Assembly (NCBI GenBank): GCA_025529335.1
Contig: JAMYHX010000182.1
Coordinates: 1 to 64,000 of the forward strand
Length of the DNA stretch: 64,000 nt
Source: Rhizopus sp. PT2906
Lineage: Eukaryota; Mucoromycota; Mucoromycetes; Mucorales; Rhizopodaceae
Direction of reading: 5' to 3'
Shown here: one piece after another, positions 1 through 12,465 of the stretch
Layout: every line of letters starts with the position of its first letter
Numbering within the stretch: the first letter of the stretch is position 1
Program-made: the position numbers and the translations under genes
Notes under the pieces: model-generated
Seen by the model: only the letters and a program-made list of their open reading frames with translations
The model's database searches: none
What the model was told of the DNA's origin: nothing

Positions 1-63
1 TAGTTACCATCACCAACAAGAAGAATACGAACGTCTCTTCTCATTGCTTAAAACGCGCAAAGG

Positions 64-104
<41 letters not shown>

Positions 105-1469
105 AGAAAGAGAAAAAGAATAAAATAAAATAAAATAAAATAAAAAACTCGGGAAAAAACACTTAGATTCTGAGCACATGATAAATAAAGACAGCTTCTT
201 TCTTCTATTCTTCTTTTATTCTTTTTTTACTCTTTCTCCAATAATTAATCAAGGACGTAGCCTATCTGTTGGTACATGGTCAAATATATGATAGCCTGCA
301 TAGCAACATCAAATGTCGCCATGGAAACAAAACGATAGGAAAAGAAGAGAAAATAAAAAAGGAACCCCGCTAGAAAACACGTGAATTGGATTTATTTTAG
401 TCTTGGGAATTTCAGCCAATTGCAAAAGGGAAAAAGTGCCATATTAGTTATTTTTTTAAAACATGCAGAATTTCCCAAGTTGTGTGCTGCTTGATATCGT
501 GATTGGCTTGTTGAAAGTCTTTAAAGCTTAGACACGGGCTTTTCTTCCGCAAGCTTTTACCTTCCATATTTGGAGACTCTTAAAAATGCCACCAGACAAC
601 ATAAATTAAGACAGTTAAAAACCAGGAAGCTATTGACTCCATATTTTCAAAGTTTGAGATACATCACAAATTCCCAAGATGCCCTCACTGGGAAAAGATG
701 GGATTCTTTCGTCATAATAGATCTACTAAAACAGGTTCACCAACGCCCGAATTTCGCTGTTATGGCAGTACTAGATATATAAGACTGTCACCATGGCATA
801 CATCATTTAGTCCTCTGTTTCTCCTAGTGCTATTGTAAATTCAATAAACATCAAAGTTTTTAGAGTGTCTCACAACACACAGTTCAACATGCATGGTTGC
901 ACAGCCGATCAACCACACAATCTGGATATGATCCAGCGCCTCTTTCTGCCGAAATAACAGCAGCCCGCGTAAAAAAGTAGACAGTCTACAATAGACCCAG
1001 CAATATTTATACTCGACATCTACGAGCCAGTCTAAAGGTGTTTGATCACCTTAATCACGGCAACATTCCTGAACTCTCCTTTCAAACACAAACTTAAACC
1101 ACGAACAGCAACGCTACTTACAGCATCATGAAGCTGCCGTACGTTTTGCTTCAACCGACATTTGAGAGAATACTTACATCTTTTACATTCATTATCTGGG
1201 GACTGTCAACTCGTTGCGTTACTCTGTATATAACAACGATGTAAGCGAATTTTGCATGCAATTGCGACGCTTTAAATTCACTGACGTGTATAATAAGATA
1301 AATAGTAATAACACTGGGTTGTGATATTGCAGTAGGTCATCCACTATGCTTTCCATCCTATTGCAATACAAAGCGGGGATTAAAATATATTTGACGGCTG
1401 TCTTTACCTGAAATTTTTTCCAAAATGAAAATGATCAGTCTTTTTTTTTCTCATTGTAGATCAACAATA
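1..1469. other. intergenic, no gene recognised
   Basis: No supported gene. A poly-A tract lies at about 66-101, followed by a short A-rich pentamer repeat to about 146. A 70-codon open frame at 570-782 has no recognisable features and is probably chance. The last part holds the promoter of the downstream TRM4 gene, with a T-rich stretch at 1441-1449 just before the start codon. Confidence 0.6.
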
Positions 1470-3945
1470 ATGGGCTACGGCAGAAAGAAACGTGCATATC
1501 GTCAAAAGAAGGTTAATTATAAAGAAATCACTAGTGTAATGTAGTTATTGACACTGACATTCAACCACCAGACAACTGACGAAACAGCAGTCAGCGGTGA
1601 AGATAAACCAAAGCAAAAGTATTATGATGAACGAAAGCCATTTGCAGACATTGAAAGAGACAATGAAAAGTTTAAGAGTTACTATAAAGTGCGTTAAACA
1701 GTATTGGGGCTGAAAACATGATTAATCATTTATATGTTAGGCTCAAAACATTCTATCTGAAGAAGAGTTTGACAAGTTTTATGAGTTCATCAAGACGATC
1801 TTGCCTACAACATTTAGAATCACAGGCAGTCGAACGTAAGATGTTTTTAAGAAATTGCAGCTCGGGGGTATTTATATTTGAATTTTGTAGAACTGCAATG
1901 GAGATCTTGAATGTTGTTGAAAAAACCTATGTACCAAAGTTACAGGACGTTGTCATTGATGGAGTCAAGATTGAACCACCTAAACCATTGCCTTTCTATC
2001 CCGATAGATTTGCATGGCAGGTCAACGTACCTCGTCTTTTAATCAGAAAGTCACCCGAGTTTGCAGAATTCCACAAGTTTATCGTTACTGAAACGGAAGC
2101 AGTAGGATCAATCAATAAAGACTAAAGAGGGGGGAAAACTAAAGTATAGATTAGGGTAACATCAGTCGACAAGAAGCAGTCAGTATGGTACCTCCCTTAT
2201 TGATGGATATTAAGCCTCATCAATGGGTTTTGGATATGTGTGCAGCTCCAGGATCAAAAACGGCTCAAATCATCGAAGCAGTTCATTCAAATGACAAACT
2301 GAACGAGATACCTCGTAAGTTCACCTTTTGTTATACCAAAATAATGAAAGATGATGCTTATTCTTTTTCTCTAGTTGGTCTTGTTGTAGCAAATGATGCT
2401 GATTACAAGCGTAGTCATATGCTCATCCATCAATCCAAACGATTGCAATCACCTTGCTTTATGGCCACTAACCATGACGGCGCACAGTTTCCTAATGTCC
2501 GTTTACCAGGAACAAACACACCATGGAAATTTGATCGCGTGCTTTGTGATGTGCCATGTAGTGGCGATGGCACAATCCGTAAGAACGAAAAGATTTGGGA
2601 CAACTGGACACCAGCAGCCGCTCTTCAACTTCACTCTACCCAAGTGCAAATCTTTGCTAGAGGATGTCAACTGCTGAAGATGGGCGGTCGTATCGTCTAT
2701 TCCACATGCTCATTCAATCCTATTGAAAACGAAGCTGTTGTTGCCGAAGTTTTGCGTCAAACCAAGGGCGCTATTCGACTCTTGGATGTCTCTAATGAAC
2801 TTCCTGGATTAAAGCGTAAGCCAGGTTTAAAGACTTGGAAGGTTACAGATAAAATAGGCAACTTTGTGAATAATCTGGAAGAAGTTGATCAAAAGTTACG
2901 CAAACGATTCCCACAGAGTGCTTTCCCTCCCACAGAAGCAGAAGCGGAAGAGATGCATTTGGAAAGATGTATTCGTATCTATCCTCATGAGCAGAATACC
3001 GGTGGCTTCTTTGTTGCTGTCTTTGAAAAAGTGGGTGCTTTATCAGCTGCTGATCGCATTGCAGCCAAGGAAGAGAAGAAGGAGATTGAGGTTGACATGG
3101 AAGAAGAGAAAGAGGAGATTGTTCCTTCCAAGCGCTCTAGCCCCGAGAACGACAGCAATGATGAGGGTGAAGGTGCGACAAAGAAAGCCAAGACAGAAGA
3201 CGAAGCAGACGAAGAAGAAGAAGAGGTGAAGCCTTATGAGGGAAAACCCAAGAAGGACGTACCTGGTATCAAGGAGGCGCCCTTCGAACTAGTTCCATCT
3301 GATTCGGATGATTTGAAAGACATTACTGAATTTTATGGTCTCGATTCAAGTTTCCCTCGTGATCAATTCTTGTTGCGTTCTGAGAATAATGCAAAGGGAC
3401 GCAGCTTATATTTTGTGTCTAGTGCTATCAAGAAAGTACTCGAATCCAAAGACTTTAGTCGTCTTCAAACCGTTAATACCGGTGTTCGTCTCTTTGTTCG
3501 TCAATCATCACCTGTGGACAGTGCATCACCCTTCCGCTTAACCTCTGAAGGTCTACCGTTGCTGGATAGCGTCTTGTCTGATAAGCGTAGATTTGAAATT
3601 GGCTTGGATGAATTGCGTGTGCTACTTGTAGAAGCATTTCCCACATTAGATCGTTTCCCCGAGACAAAAAGAGAAAAATTAGAAAATATAGCGCCTGGTT
3701 GCTGTATTGTTCGTTTAGACGAAGAAGGTTGCAAGAAAGCAGAATTTGTGGGCTCACTCATTCTTCCAGTATGGAAGGGTAAGCATTCGCTTAACGTCTT
3801 GTTAAATAAGAAAGACAAGAGATCGTTATGTGAGAGATTATTTAATGCTATACCCGAAGCAGCACCTGAACATCTTGTAAAGAAATCAACTGAAAATCAA
3901 GCTGCTGCAGACGCTGCAAGAAGAACAAATGCACCTCAAGAATAA
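1470..3945 (+). CDS. TRM4: tRNA (cytosine-5)-methyltransferase, TRM4/NSUN2 family
   Basis: S-adenosylmethionine-dependent m5C methyltransferase of tRNA, expected in the nucleus. My exon model is 1470-1511, 1572-1688, 1741-1835, 1891-2110, 2161-2314 and 2375-3945, which sums to 732 codons with the stop included. The N-terminal part matches the yeast Trm4 order (FRITGSR, WYPD-like, then AVG..RQEAVSM). The AdoMet loop DMCAAPGSKTA is near residue 183. The two cysteines of this family are present: PCSGDG near 271 and the catalytic nucleophile in YSTCSFNP near 321. The C-terminal third has an acidic, low-complexity insert followed by a folded tail, as in NSUN2-type enzymes. The junction 2110/2161 has no GT-AG pair in the required frame; see the finding. 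The long open frame from 2185 reads through one intron and is not the true start. Confidence 0.94.
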
Positions 3946-4044
3946 GAAGAAGAAAAAGGCAATTATTTAATATAAAACGATGCTGTGCAATCCAAACAAA
4001 CATATATAAAAAAAAAGATGATACAAAATTGTATGTATTATTAT

Positions 4045-5287
4045 CTACATATCATCTCGCATTAGGTTATTACTGGGTTCTACTAACGTCGTTGCTAATA
4101 CTTCTTGTAAGGATGGTTCCAATATGGGTGAAAGGGGCTTTGTGTGTTTATAAAAAAGTAATATTTGAGGATAGCCCTTTGGCTTTAATAGTATATATTC
4201 TTCATACCTCTTGATTGTCTTCATCAAACATTGTCTTTTCACGTTGATGACTACTGTGATGATGTATGTCTCCTTCATTGTCGTCTTCTTTTTACAGATT
4301 ATATGTTAGTTGCCGCAGCTTACAACAAAAACGAAATCTATATTACCTAAGCCAAGCATCTGTAATACCTCATTTTCTTCTACTGCTACGCTATCTTCCA
4401 AGTTTGAATACGTTCTACAGAGCGGGCAAGAAAAGCCAGGATAATTTTGATTGAGTAAGGGTCGTAAGCATCTATAGTGATATATATGAGAGCAAGGGGC
4501 AATGAACAAGGCTTGAAATGGTGCTATGCAATATAAGCAAATACAACACTCTTGGAGATCCTCTTTTGATTTTGCTGCATCTGATAATTGATTTCTTAGC
4601 TGATGGAATGCGGTAAGATTATAGGTATTGGAGCAAGTTTCCCGCCATTCACGGCGGTTGACTTCCAAACGCATCTTGACTGCTCGATACATGGGCTCTA
4701 AACCTCCTTTATAATCAACGCCTAATTGAATGAGATCTCCATCAACAAGTTCATGAGGTTTTGTGCTTTCTGTGTTGGCTGGAGAGAGTCGAATGTGATT
4801 GACAAAGGTTCCGCTTGATGAACATGTATCCTTGATATATATCTAACAAAGAAATTGTTAATTACACAATCAGACAAATATATATATATATTCTTACCTT
4901 CTTGTCTTCTCCTAGCCATATCTCTGCATGATATCGACTTACTACTTTGCTTTTGAACGAGAGTCGGTCTGATATGACTGTTCGGTCAGAGTATCGGCCC
5001 AACTTTAAGGAAGGCCCGCCTACGACCAACTTGCGATCAACGACATCAAATACAAAGCATCGATTGGTGGTGCCTACGTTGGGCACAAGTCGAATATGTA
5101 CTGAATTTTCTTCTGACAATGATTCTTCTTGTTCAGTTGTGTCCATAGCCGTACATCTTGAGCTATTCGTTTGTCTTGCCGTAGTTTGCTCTTCTTCTGA
5201 TGGTAAATGTAAGCTTCTGAATTGCCTATTTGTAATAAATGAAGGTCCTCCTATGCTATCCATGATATGAATATCATAAAGGAACAT
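4045..5287 (-). CDS. DMA1: FHA-RING E3 ubiquitin ligase, DMA1/CHFR type
   Basis: Exons (minus strand) are 5287-4898, 4842-4347, 4287-4208 and 4137-4045, about 352 residues. An FHA phosphopeptide-binding domain spans roughly residues 60-170. It shows GRYSDR, SRYHAEIWL and, after the first intron, CSSSGTFVNH, the usual FHA core. A RING finger follows (ECCICLYCIAPFQ, then PCSHIYHYRCL and CPLCR). This order is that of yeast Dma1/Dma2 and animal CHFR-like ligases, which act in mitotic and spindle-position checkpoints. The last two exons encode a weakly conserved tail ending RDDM. The start could instead be the ATG at 5263 (MDSIGG). The role is by family; the domain order is seen directly. Confidence 0.9.
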
Positions 5288-5427
5288 AAAATATTAAAAG
5301 GGGAGGGAAAGAAAATAAGGAAAGGGAAAAAAGAGAGAGTAAAATCAAGTCTGCATTTACCCTTTTTTTACCCCCTATATTTATTTATATATTTACATAC
5401 ACACACATACATACATATAAATGTGTA

Positions 5428-6605
5428 TTAGAAGCCTAAAAAAGAGAAAGCTGTGAGAAAAAAGCAATATTGATGTATTGATGTCTTACCGTATTTTCTG
5501 GCTGCATCACGCTTTGTCTTTCTTTGTTCTGCAAACATATTGTCCAGTTTCTCTCTGTTACTCACCGCATGAGCTGCCAAAGCCATAATGTTATTCTTTT
5601 TTAATTGTAATTTGCTTGCTGTCAACTGATAAGTTGTTAGTGTCTGTTATATATATGTATATTTTCTATATCCTTACAGAAATTCCATCGTCAAATTTAG
5701 GAGCCTGAATCAATGCATGTTGAGCACGCCACTCCTCGCTTGGTAACATGTCTGCTTGATTCACTGTCTTTATTTGTATTTTTTGTTCTCCTCTTGCACG
5801 ATGACCCACGAGGTGTTGTAACTAAAATATACAAGTTGATGCTTCTTTACGTTATTTACATTTCTTTTTTTTTTTGCTTACGTCGTCTAATTCATTATTA
5901 TCATCATTATCGTCGGCTATTGACTGGCTCTCTTGATGTTGTTGCTGATAATAATAATATGCAGATGGGTCTGCTGAGTACATTGCGTTTGGATCATATT
6001 CATATGCATCCACTGCTGTCTTCTCCGGTTCTTTGGGTCTTTCTACTGTGTATTCTAATCCTAATGTAGGCTGGATAGGTTTTGGTGTGCTTTTGATAAC
6101 TGGTTCATCTTCCTTTAATTCTTTACCTATTCATTTATTTAGTTTATGGTTATCATGAGCTTTATGCTACACTCATACCAATATGGAAGAAGGGACCAGT
6201 ATACTTTTTTGGTTGTTCTTCAACTTCTTCTTCTTCTTCTTCCTCTTCTCCTACTGCTGTCGTTACTTCCTCTTGTTTCTTTTCTTCCTTCTTTTCTCTA
6301 AGCTTCTTGGCTAATGAAAGAGCTGCAGACGGTTTGTCTACTCCTGTCAACCCTCCCCTATTATTTTTAGGTGCAGGTAATAGATCAGCAATACTGAATC
6401 CTGCAGTTGTCTTGGTGCGTTTAACTGGTTTTTGATCTTCGTCATTGTCATCTAGACTATTTGCTGGAAGATCGACATAGATTGATTTCTTTTCTTTTGG
6501 AGGAGGAAGAATTGAAGATAGAGTTCTCTTTTGAGGTTGAGCGTTGACAACTTGTTCCGTATCGGATGTTTCTGAGTCGCTGCTATAATCTGGAACGAGA
6601 GACAT
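5428..6605 (-). CDS. PRCC-like nuclear protein
   Basis: Five exons: 6605-6179, 6126-5882, 5821-5678, 5625-5490 and 5435-5428, giving 319 residues. The N-terminus starts MSLVPDYSSDSE, followed by a proline/lysine-rich region with SSILPPPKEKK and DLLPAPKNN. An acidic run comes next, then a C-terminal helical region (NREKLDNMFAEQRKTKRDAA) ending RKYGF. This matches the layout of PRCC (a nuclear protein linked to splicing and the mitotic checkpoint in animals), whose C-terminus, as I recall it, also ends in a KYGF-like tail. The last exon is only 8 bases and encodes the end of Gly, Phe and the stop. The alternative acceptor 15 bases upstream in the intron would give a longer, unlike tail. Function is inferred from family only. 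Confidence 0.8.
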
Positions 6606-8292
6606 GAGAGAGAAAAGTAGTTTTAATGCTTATTTTAAAGCTGTAAAACTTTCTTATGGATTTGGTATATTTAAACTCAGGCAAGTGCGCTGATTCTGGT
6701 AGTGCGCTTTTGTTAAGCACTTTGTTAAGCATTTTATTAAGCATTTTATTAAGCATTTTATTAAGCATTTTGTTAAGCATTTTGTAACATGTAGTGGTTT
6801 CTACGTTTATAAATAATTAAAGCCTCTATTGAGTGCACGATTATAATAATACATGTTTTCCGCTCGAGGCAGTTTAAAAAGAAAGGATTGTGGTAACTAA
6901 AAACCCTTTTGGGATTAAAGATAAACATGCTGTGGAAGGAGTGAAGGGGGTCAAGTGGAGAAGAAGGGAGGGCAATTCTAAGAGCCTTTACTCGAGGTGA
7001 ATGGGCGGGAGTGGTCAGAAGCTTAGCGTGATGTAGGCAATCGATTTCATATAGGATTATGCATACAATTGGTCAGCCTCCACAAAGTTGTCAAAGAGGG
7101 ATTGAACAACTATTTAGGCAGAAGCAGGTGAAGTTGCTGTTGGCTCATTATTACAGGACTATTGCATGAATTTATCATGTGCGATTCGAATTGAGCATAA
7201 TGTATCTATAAGAGCAATGGATTTTATGGTTGGTTTTTGTTCTTCAAGTACCCTTTTACAAATGGACTATTTATAAGGTAAGCAAGTTAGATATTCTGCT
7301 TAGCGTGCATATTGAATTACTTACGCCACATTATACAAATTGCAAGCCATATATCATTATGTCCTGCTGTTGTTGATTTCGATAATATTAATAAAATAAT
7401 TGAACGCATGATAAAAATAATTTATTTTTTCAATACAAGGCAGGTCAAAAAAGGTATCTTATTAAGAGTAAAACAAGCGGTATGAAAGATTATGTAAGAG
7501 CAAGTGTATGATGTATTAGTGTGAGACAAAGAAAAAGGAAGACATTTGAAGAGCCTTTTGTCCGAAATGAAGTGGTGGATGTTTATCGAGATGGAGGTCT
7601 TTTGATAGATAGCATGTTCAAAAGGAAGGGCAGCGAGTCAGTCTTTGTTACGGAATGGTTAGGATGGCGAGGGCAGGTTTCGTAGTGGTTATTCGGGAGC
7701 CAGCCCAGACGTCAACATGCGCAGCGGCCTCTTTCAAGCCTGGTCATAGGGTGCCAAAGAATGGGTTCTAAAGATATAGTTAGGCCATAATGTCGAAGAA
7801 CAAAGGCATGCGTAGAGCGCTTGTGATTAAGGTTGTCTTGATGGAACTTTTGTTGCATCGATTGATGAGCATAGTTTCCAAATGCGATATATCAATTTAA
7901 ATATAGGGTAAAAATATGCTTTTGCTGGTCAATTACATACACGCATACATAAGCCATATTCACAAATCTTTACGCATTTATTTATATGACAAGATATGCA
8001 GATTGATTCTGCCTCAGGCTTTTTTTGGCAGAATGTGACGGTCTCCAGTCACATAACAGTAAATTTTTGGCTCCGAAGACAACAAGTTTTTTTTTTTTTT
8101 TTTCTTCAAGGCAAAACTTTAACAGGAAGAGCTGTCATTCTTTTTTCTCTGTATTTAGACACAAGCTTTTATCTTTGTAAATTCAAATACACAACTTTTG
8201 CTCTTTATTTACGATTTATTCTTTAGAGACAAGACTTTTGGAAAATAGACAAAAAAGCTTCCCCTTTGATCAAACCATAATACACCTAGATC
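6606..8292. other. intergenic, 1.7 kb, no gene recognised
   Basis: Divergent promoter space between the PRCC-like gene and UTP17. It contains a 72-bp minisatellite at 6713-6784. The part around 6900-7060 and 7550-7850 is less AT-rich than its surroundings, but I find no open frame or RNA motif that I can defend. An A/T-rich segment follows up to the UTP17 start. Confidence 0.5.
6713..6784. repeat. 12-bp tandem repeat, six units
   Basis: Six head-to-tail copies of TTAAGCATTTTA with single-base variants (C for T in unit 1, G for A in the last position of some units). The unit is a multiple of three, so it opens a spurious frame on the minus strand that repeats MLNK. It lies about 110 bp upstream of the PRCC-like start codon. 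Confidence 0.95.
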
Positions 8293-11076
8293 ATGCCTTC
8301 TGTCGATACAAAAAAGGCAGCTATAGCCACAACTGCTGAAGATCCCTCAAAAAAATATGAAGCACCCAACAAGATTGTGCTATCAAAAAGAGCTGGTGGC
8401 AACATTTCACAATATCCAGTTGAATTCACCAAAGATTCAAAGTAAATAAAGATTGAAACAATCAAGAAAAAGAAAGCTAACCGTATACAATAGATACTTT
8501 TTTACAAGTGTACATTCTAGTGTAAAGGTATACAGTATGGCTACAGGCGCAGTCGTCAAAGTTCTTTCGCAATCACCATTGACAGGAGGACATTCAGACA
8601 AGATCACCTGCGTGATACTGAATCCAAAGAATCACCTTCAGTTATATACTGCAAGTTTAGATGGAACAATCAAATTATGGGACTATAATGACAATATCTT
8701 GCTAAAGACATACATTGTTCGATCACCCATTGAGTTCATGGCCATGTCACCAGAAACACCCAATTATGCTTATATTGCTGTGAAAACAAATGATGGTAAG
8801 AGTCAAAGTTGTAAACAAGATGGATAGAATTAACGTAAAGTATAGAAGAAAACAATTCAACCATTTATCGTTATACATTTGGAGATGACAATGCCACTCG
8901 TCGTCGCATCTATTCATTAAAGGATTGCAGCTCGCTTGACGTTACAAAGGATGGTAAGTGGCTGGCTTTTGCCGCTCGATACAAGGCCTATATCTGGCCA
9001 GTGAATGAAGAAATGGATGAAGTGCCTGAATCCCAAGTATTTGAACATAACTTTGTCGAGTACCTTACAGTCCTTAAATTCCACCCTGAGAAGCCTATTT
9101 TGGCAGTGGGTGACAGATCTGGAAAGATTACACATATTGCAAATTACAAATCAGAGGACGAAAAGGACCATATTCGATCTATTCATCATTGGCACCATCT
9201 TCCTGTAAGATGCCTTACGTTTATGGCTGATGGATCTTATTTGATGTCTGGCGGTGAAGAAGCTGTATTGGTCATTTGGCAACTAGACACAGGTCATAAA
9301 CAATTCTTACCTAGATTGGGTGGTAGTATTGATTTCATCACCATTTCTCCAAACAATCGATTTTACTGTGTTGGATTGGATGATAATTCGATTCGATTAG
9401 TCAACAGCATTACCCAGACGATCGAGCAAGTGATTCAAGGTCTTCAATATGCACAGGTACACCACTCAGCTAACCCTCTCACGACCGGTTTGGTGATCGA
9501 ACCTCGTAATCACCATATTGTTATGAATGGAGTACCAGGAAGTATACAATTTTATGATGTCAATGCAGACAGTCATATTATGGATCTGGAAGTAGTACCT
9601 ATGAACCGTGTGGTTCGAGCTGGAGAAAAGGAAATTGTGAATGCTCATGTGATGCATGTCGCATTCTTACCCAGTGGTGAATGGATGGCAACAGTAGATA
9701 TGCGTGATGATAAGGTGACTACGCCTGAATTATTCTTGAAGTTTTGGAGATGGGACCCTGATACCCAGGCATATAAACTACACACACGAGTCGATTACCC
9801 ACACACAGAGCCAATCACTTCTCTCGTCTTCAATCCTGTCTCTCGACGTGGTCCCATGGCTATTACAACCTCCAAAGATAAATCCTTCAAAGTGTGGAGC
9901 CTGAATGCCAGTCAACCCAACACAGAGGCAGTATGGATGTGTCGCTCAGTAGGTGTTTATCGTGACAGTGAAGCAAAGACTGCAGCATTTTCAGAAGATG
10001 GTAGTGTCTTGGCTGTGGCATTTGATCAAATCATCACCTTATGGGATCCTTATCTCAACTCCATTCAAGCCGTGCTGGCACAGCCTAACCCTGAGAGCAT
10101 TGAAAAGCTGAGCTTCCTGGGTGACAACTGTCCGTTTATGATCGCCATCACTAAATCACACCTGTATGTTTGGAATTTGCTAACATGTAAAGTTTGGTGG
10201 AGCTACAAAATATCCGTGAACCACTGTGCAGTTGACACGGCCTCCAATCACTTTGCGATCGTCTCCAACTCACCAAAACTGAATCAGTCTCGTATCATTG
10301 TCTTTGACCCCAAATCACACATCCCCATCGCTCTTCAGCAACACAATAATACAACATTAGCTATCTCATGGCTTGCAAAAGAACAAGATGAATCATTTGG
10401 CTCTTATAGCAACCTTGTGTGTCTGAACAACAAGTATGAAATATCTATTTATTCTATACGATCAACAGCCTTCTTGAAGAACAAGAATGAAGCCACGACT
10501 ATGTTGGAAAATAATGTGACGCTTGATGACATCAAACACACTGAGCGCAACTTGCTGAATGAGATGTATGGTGCACGACAAGATGAACGTGAAACAGAAG
10601 AACAGGTTCGTCTGCGTCTGAGCACAGCACAGCAGATGCGTGAGGAAGCCATATCAGCTAGTAAAAAGGAAACAAAGGCCAAGCGAAAGGAAGATGGTTT
10701 TAGTGGCGACATGACTGGATTATCTGCACCTAGTCATGTTCTTCCAAACGTAGAAGCATTATTTGATACCTTCATGTCCTCTATCATGGCTCTTCGCATT
10801 GAGCATGAACAGCCTACAGTGTCACCAGCCCCAGTGACTTTGATGGAAATTGATGAAGATAATACACTTGATAACCAAGAAGAAAGTATGGACATGCTGA
10901 TAGAAGACAGTATTGTCAATCCTCCTGAGCAAGATTTCCCTTCATTAGTAAAATATCTCTCTGAAGAATTAGGTGGAAAGCCATTAGATAAAAAAGCTAT
11001 AGTTGTTACCAATGATTCTTCTTCTAGTGAAGATGAATCAGAAGAAGAAGAAGATCCTTCAAAGATTGATTGGTAA
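8293..11076 (+). CDS. UTP17: WD-repeat U3 snoRNP protein UTP17/NAN1 (WDR75)
   Basis: Exons are 8293-8441, 8494-8795 and 8846-11076, 893 residues. WD-type repeats run through the first two thirds, for example DKITCVILNPKNHLQLYTAS with LDGTIKLWDYND, TFMADGSYLMSGGEEAVLVI and TSKDKSFKVWSLN. The C-terminal part holds the helical region of this family (ERETEEQVRLRLSTAQQMRE) and an acidic tail (SSSSEDESEEEEDPSKIDW). Length and layout agree with UTP17/WDR75, a subunit of the t-UTP/UtpA complex needed for early pre-18S rRNA processing and rDNA transcription in the nucleolus. The GGTAAG at 8954 is read through, because the frame on both sides is one continuous WD-like stretch. Confidence 0.88.
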
Positions 11077-11184
11077 TTTTTTTTTAATATAGAAATTTCT
11101 TTTTTTTTTGTGTAAAAAGCAATAAATCACGTAAATATATGTCAACCAAGAAATTTGTCTACTTTATTAATAAAGATGTGATCA

Positions 11185-12465
11185 TTAAAGAGCTTTGGCT
11201 ATAGATGTCATGGCCCTTGTTGTACATCTATCCCACTGTGTCTCAAGATCATGTGTCCATGATACAACCAGTGTTAACCGGTCCATAAGAGAATCTATTT
11301 CTAGTAGCCTGTATCGGTCTTGATTCGCTACAGGTAAAATAATAGCAGCCCACCAACAGAGGGATATCGGATCATTGGGAGAAGGCAAAGGACCATGAAT
11401 GTTTTGAACAGACTGTAACCAGACAGGACCCAAAAGCCCCTGTACCGCGTTACAGAATGAGTAAGAGGGAGGACTACAGGAAAGGTCAGTGATGAAGGCA
11501 TGAACACGGTTGGCTAATTCAATTGTAGAGTTTGACCCATTGGATACTTTAGGTTCCTCTGGGTGTATTGTCTCTAACTTTAATTCAATATCGGCGATCG
11601 AATGATCCTCAGCTACTTTGTGCATCTGTCTTGTCACAAATCGATCGAGTCCGATGATGTCGATGAGGATATCATCGTCCTTGTTCGCTACCCCAGTGAT
11701 CTTGGCAAGGATACCATAATGACCCGTATACGTTGATTTTGGTTTGTATGATATGGCTAAACAAAGACATTGCAGTTCCTTGCAAATGAAAACAACGATA
11801 TGCATCATGGCTCGGCTATAAAGTGTGTAGATGGGTATACGGATCTTTTGAGAAGGGAGAACAGGAAAATCAAAAAGGATGATGGGTATATGGCTGTATA
11901 ATCTGTTGGGCTCTGATAGTGAAATGGTCTGAATGTCTGGTTCACTTGGTATGTCTAATATATCGGCTGTAGGCTGATCAGCCCTGTAAAGCGATTGAAG
12001 TATCCCATTGATTGTATAAGTCACTGGTTGATGTTGTATAAATTGGTAACTGGGTAGTCTCTTTTGACACTTAGGGCACGAGTTAGTTGTGATCTTTTGC
12101 CAAAGTAGACAGAGTCTACAGAATGTATGACCACAGTGATTAGTAACAGGAGATTTCAATAGATGCGAGCCACTGCTTGATGAACACATCAGTGCATTTG
12201 ATATAGTCTTGTAAGCTTCTGCTGAGGACATCGTATCCAATCTTTGACTCAGACACAACTTGATCGTTTCATCCTCATGTAGGCTAGGGCCAAATAAATG
12301 TTTATCTTTGACACAGCTTGGTACGGGACATATAAAGCTATTGCTCTCTGTTGCTCGTACGGTTGATGGCAGACATGGCAGACATATAGTGTATCCACAG
12401 GATAATGTGATGGGTGCGATTAATGTACTTGAGCATACAGAGCAACGGAGTAATCCGATGGTCAT
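11185..12465 (-). CDS. RING-finger and LON-domain protein (LONRF-like)
   Basis: Single-exon gene of 426 residues. It has two RING-like cysteine/histidine clusters. The first is at about residues 8-50 (CSVCSSTLIAPITLSCGYTI, then CPVPSC). The second is at about 93-133 (CGHTFCRLC, CPKC). After residue 190 comes a region with the look of the Lon N-terminal (PUA-like) substrate-binding domain, starting HIPIILFDFPVLPSQ and including GHYG..AKITG and DIIGLDRF. This is the order found in animal LONRF1-3, putative E3 ligases; the mammalian TPR repeats are not evident. The first cluster lacks the usual His (CGYTIC), so only the second may be a complete RING. The gene is convergent with UTP17, with 108 bp between stop codons. 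Confidence 0.8.
   Translation of the reverse strand: MTIGLLRCSVCSSTLIAPITLSCGYTICLPCLPSTVRATESNSFICPVPSCVKDKHLFGPSLHEDETIKLCLSQRLDTMSSAEAYKTISNALMCSSSSGSHLLKSPVTNHCGHTFCRLCLLWQKITTNSCPKCQKRLPSYQFIQHQPVTYTINGILQSLYRADQPTADILDIPSEPDIQTISLSEPNRLYSHIPIILFDFPVLPSQKIRIPIYTLYSRAMMHIVVFICKELQCLCLAISYKPKSTYTGHYGILAKITGVANKDDDILIDIIGLDRFVTRQMHKVAEDHSIADIELKLETIHPEEPKVSNGSNSTIELANRVHAFITDLSCSPPSYSFCNAVQGLLGPVWLQSVQNIHGPLPSPNDPISLCWWAAIILPVANQDRYRLLEIDSLMDRLTLVVSWTHDLETQWDRCTTRAMTSIAKAL

Noticed and set aside
2393..3818. Several overlapping frames on both strands
   Set aside because: Shadows of the TRM4 last exon.
6583..6780. Minus-strand frame repeating MLNK
   Set aside because: Product of the 12-bp tandem repeat, not a gene.
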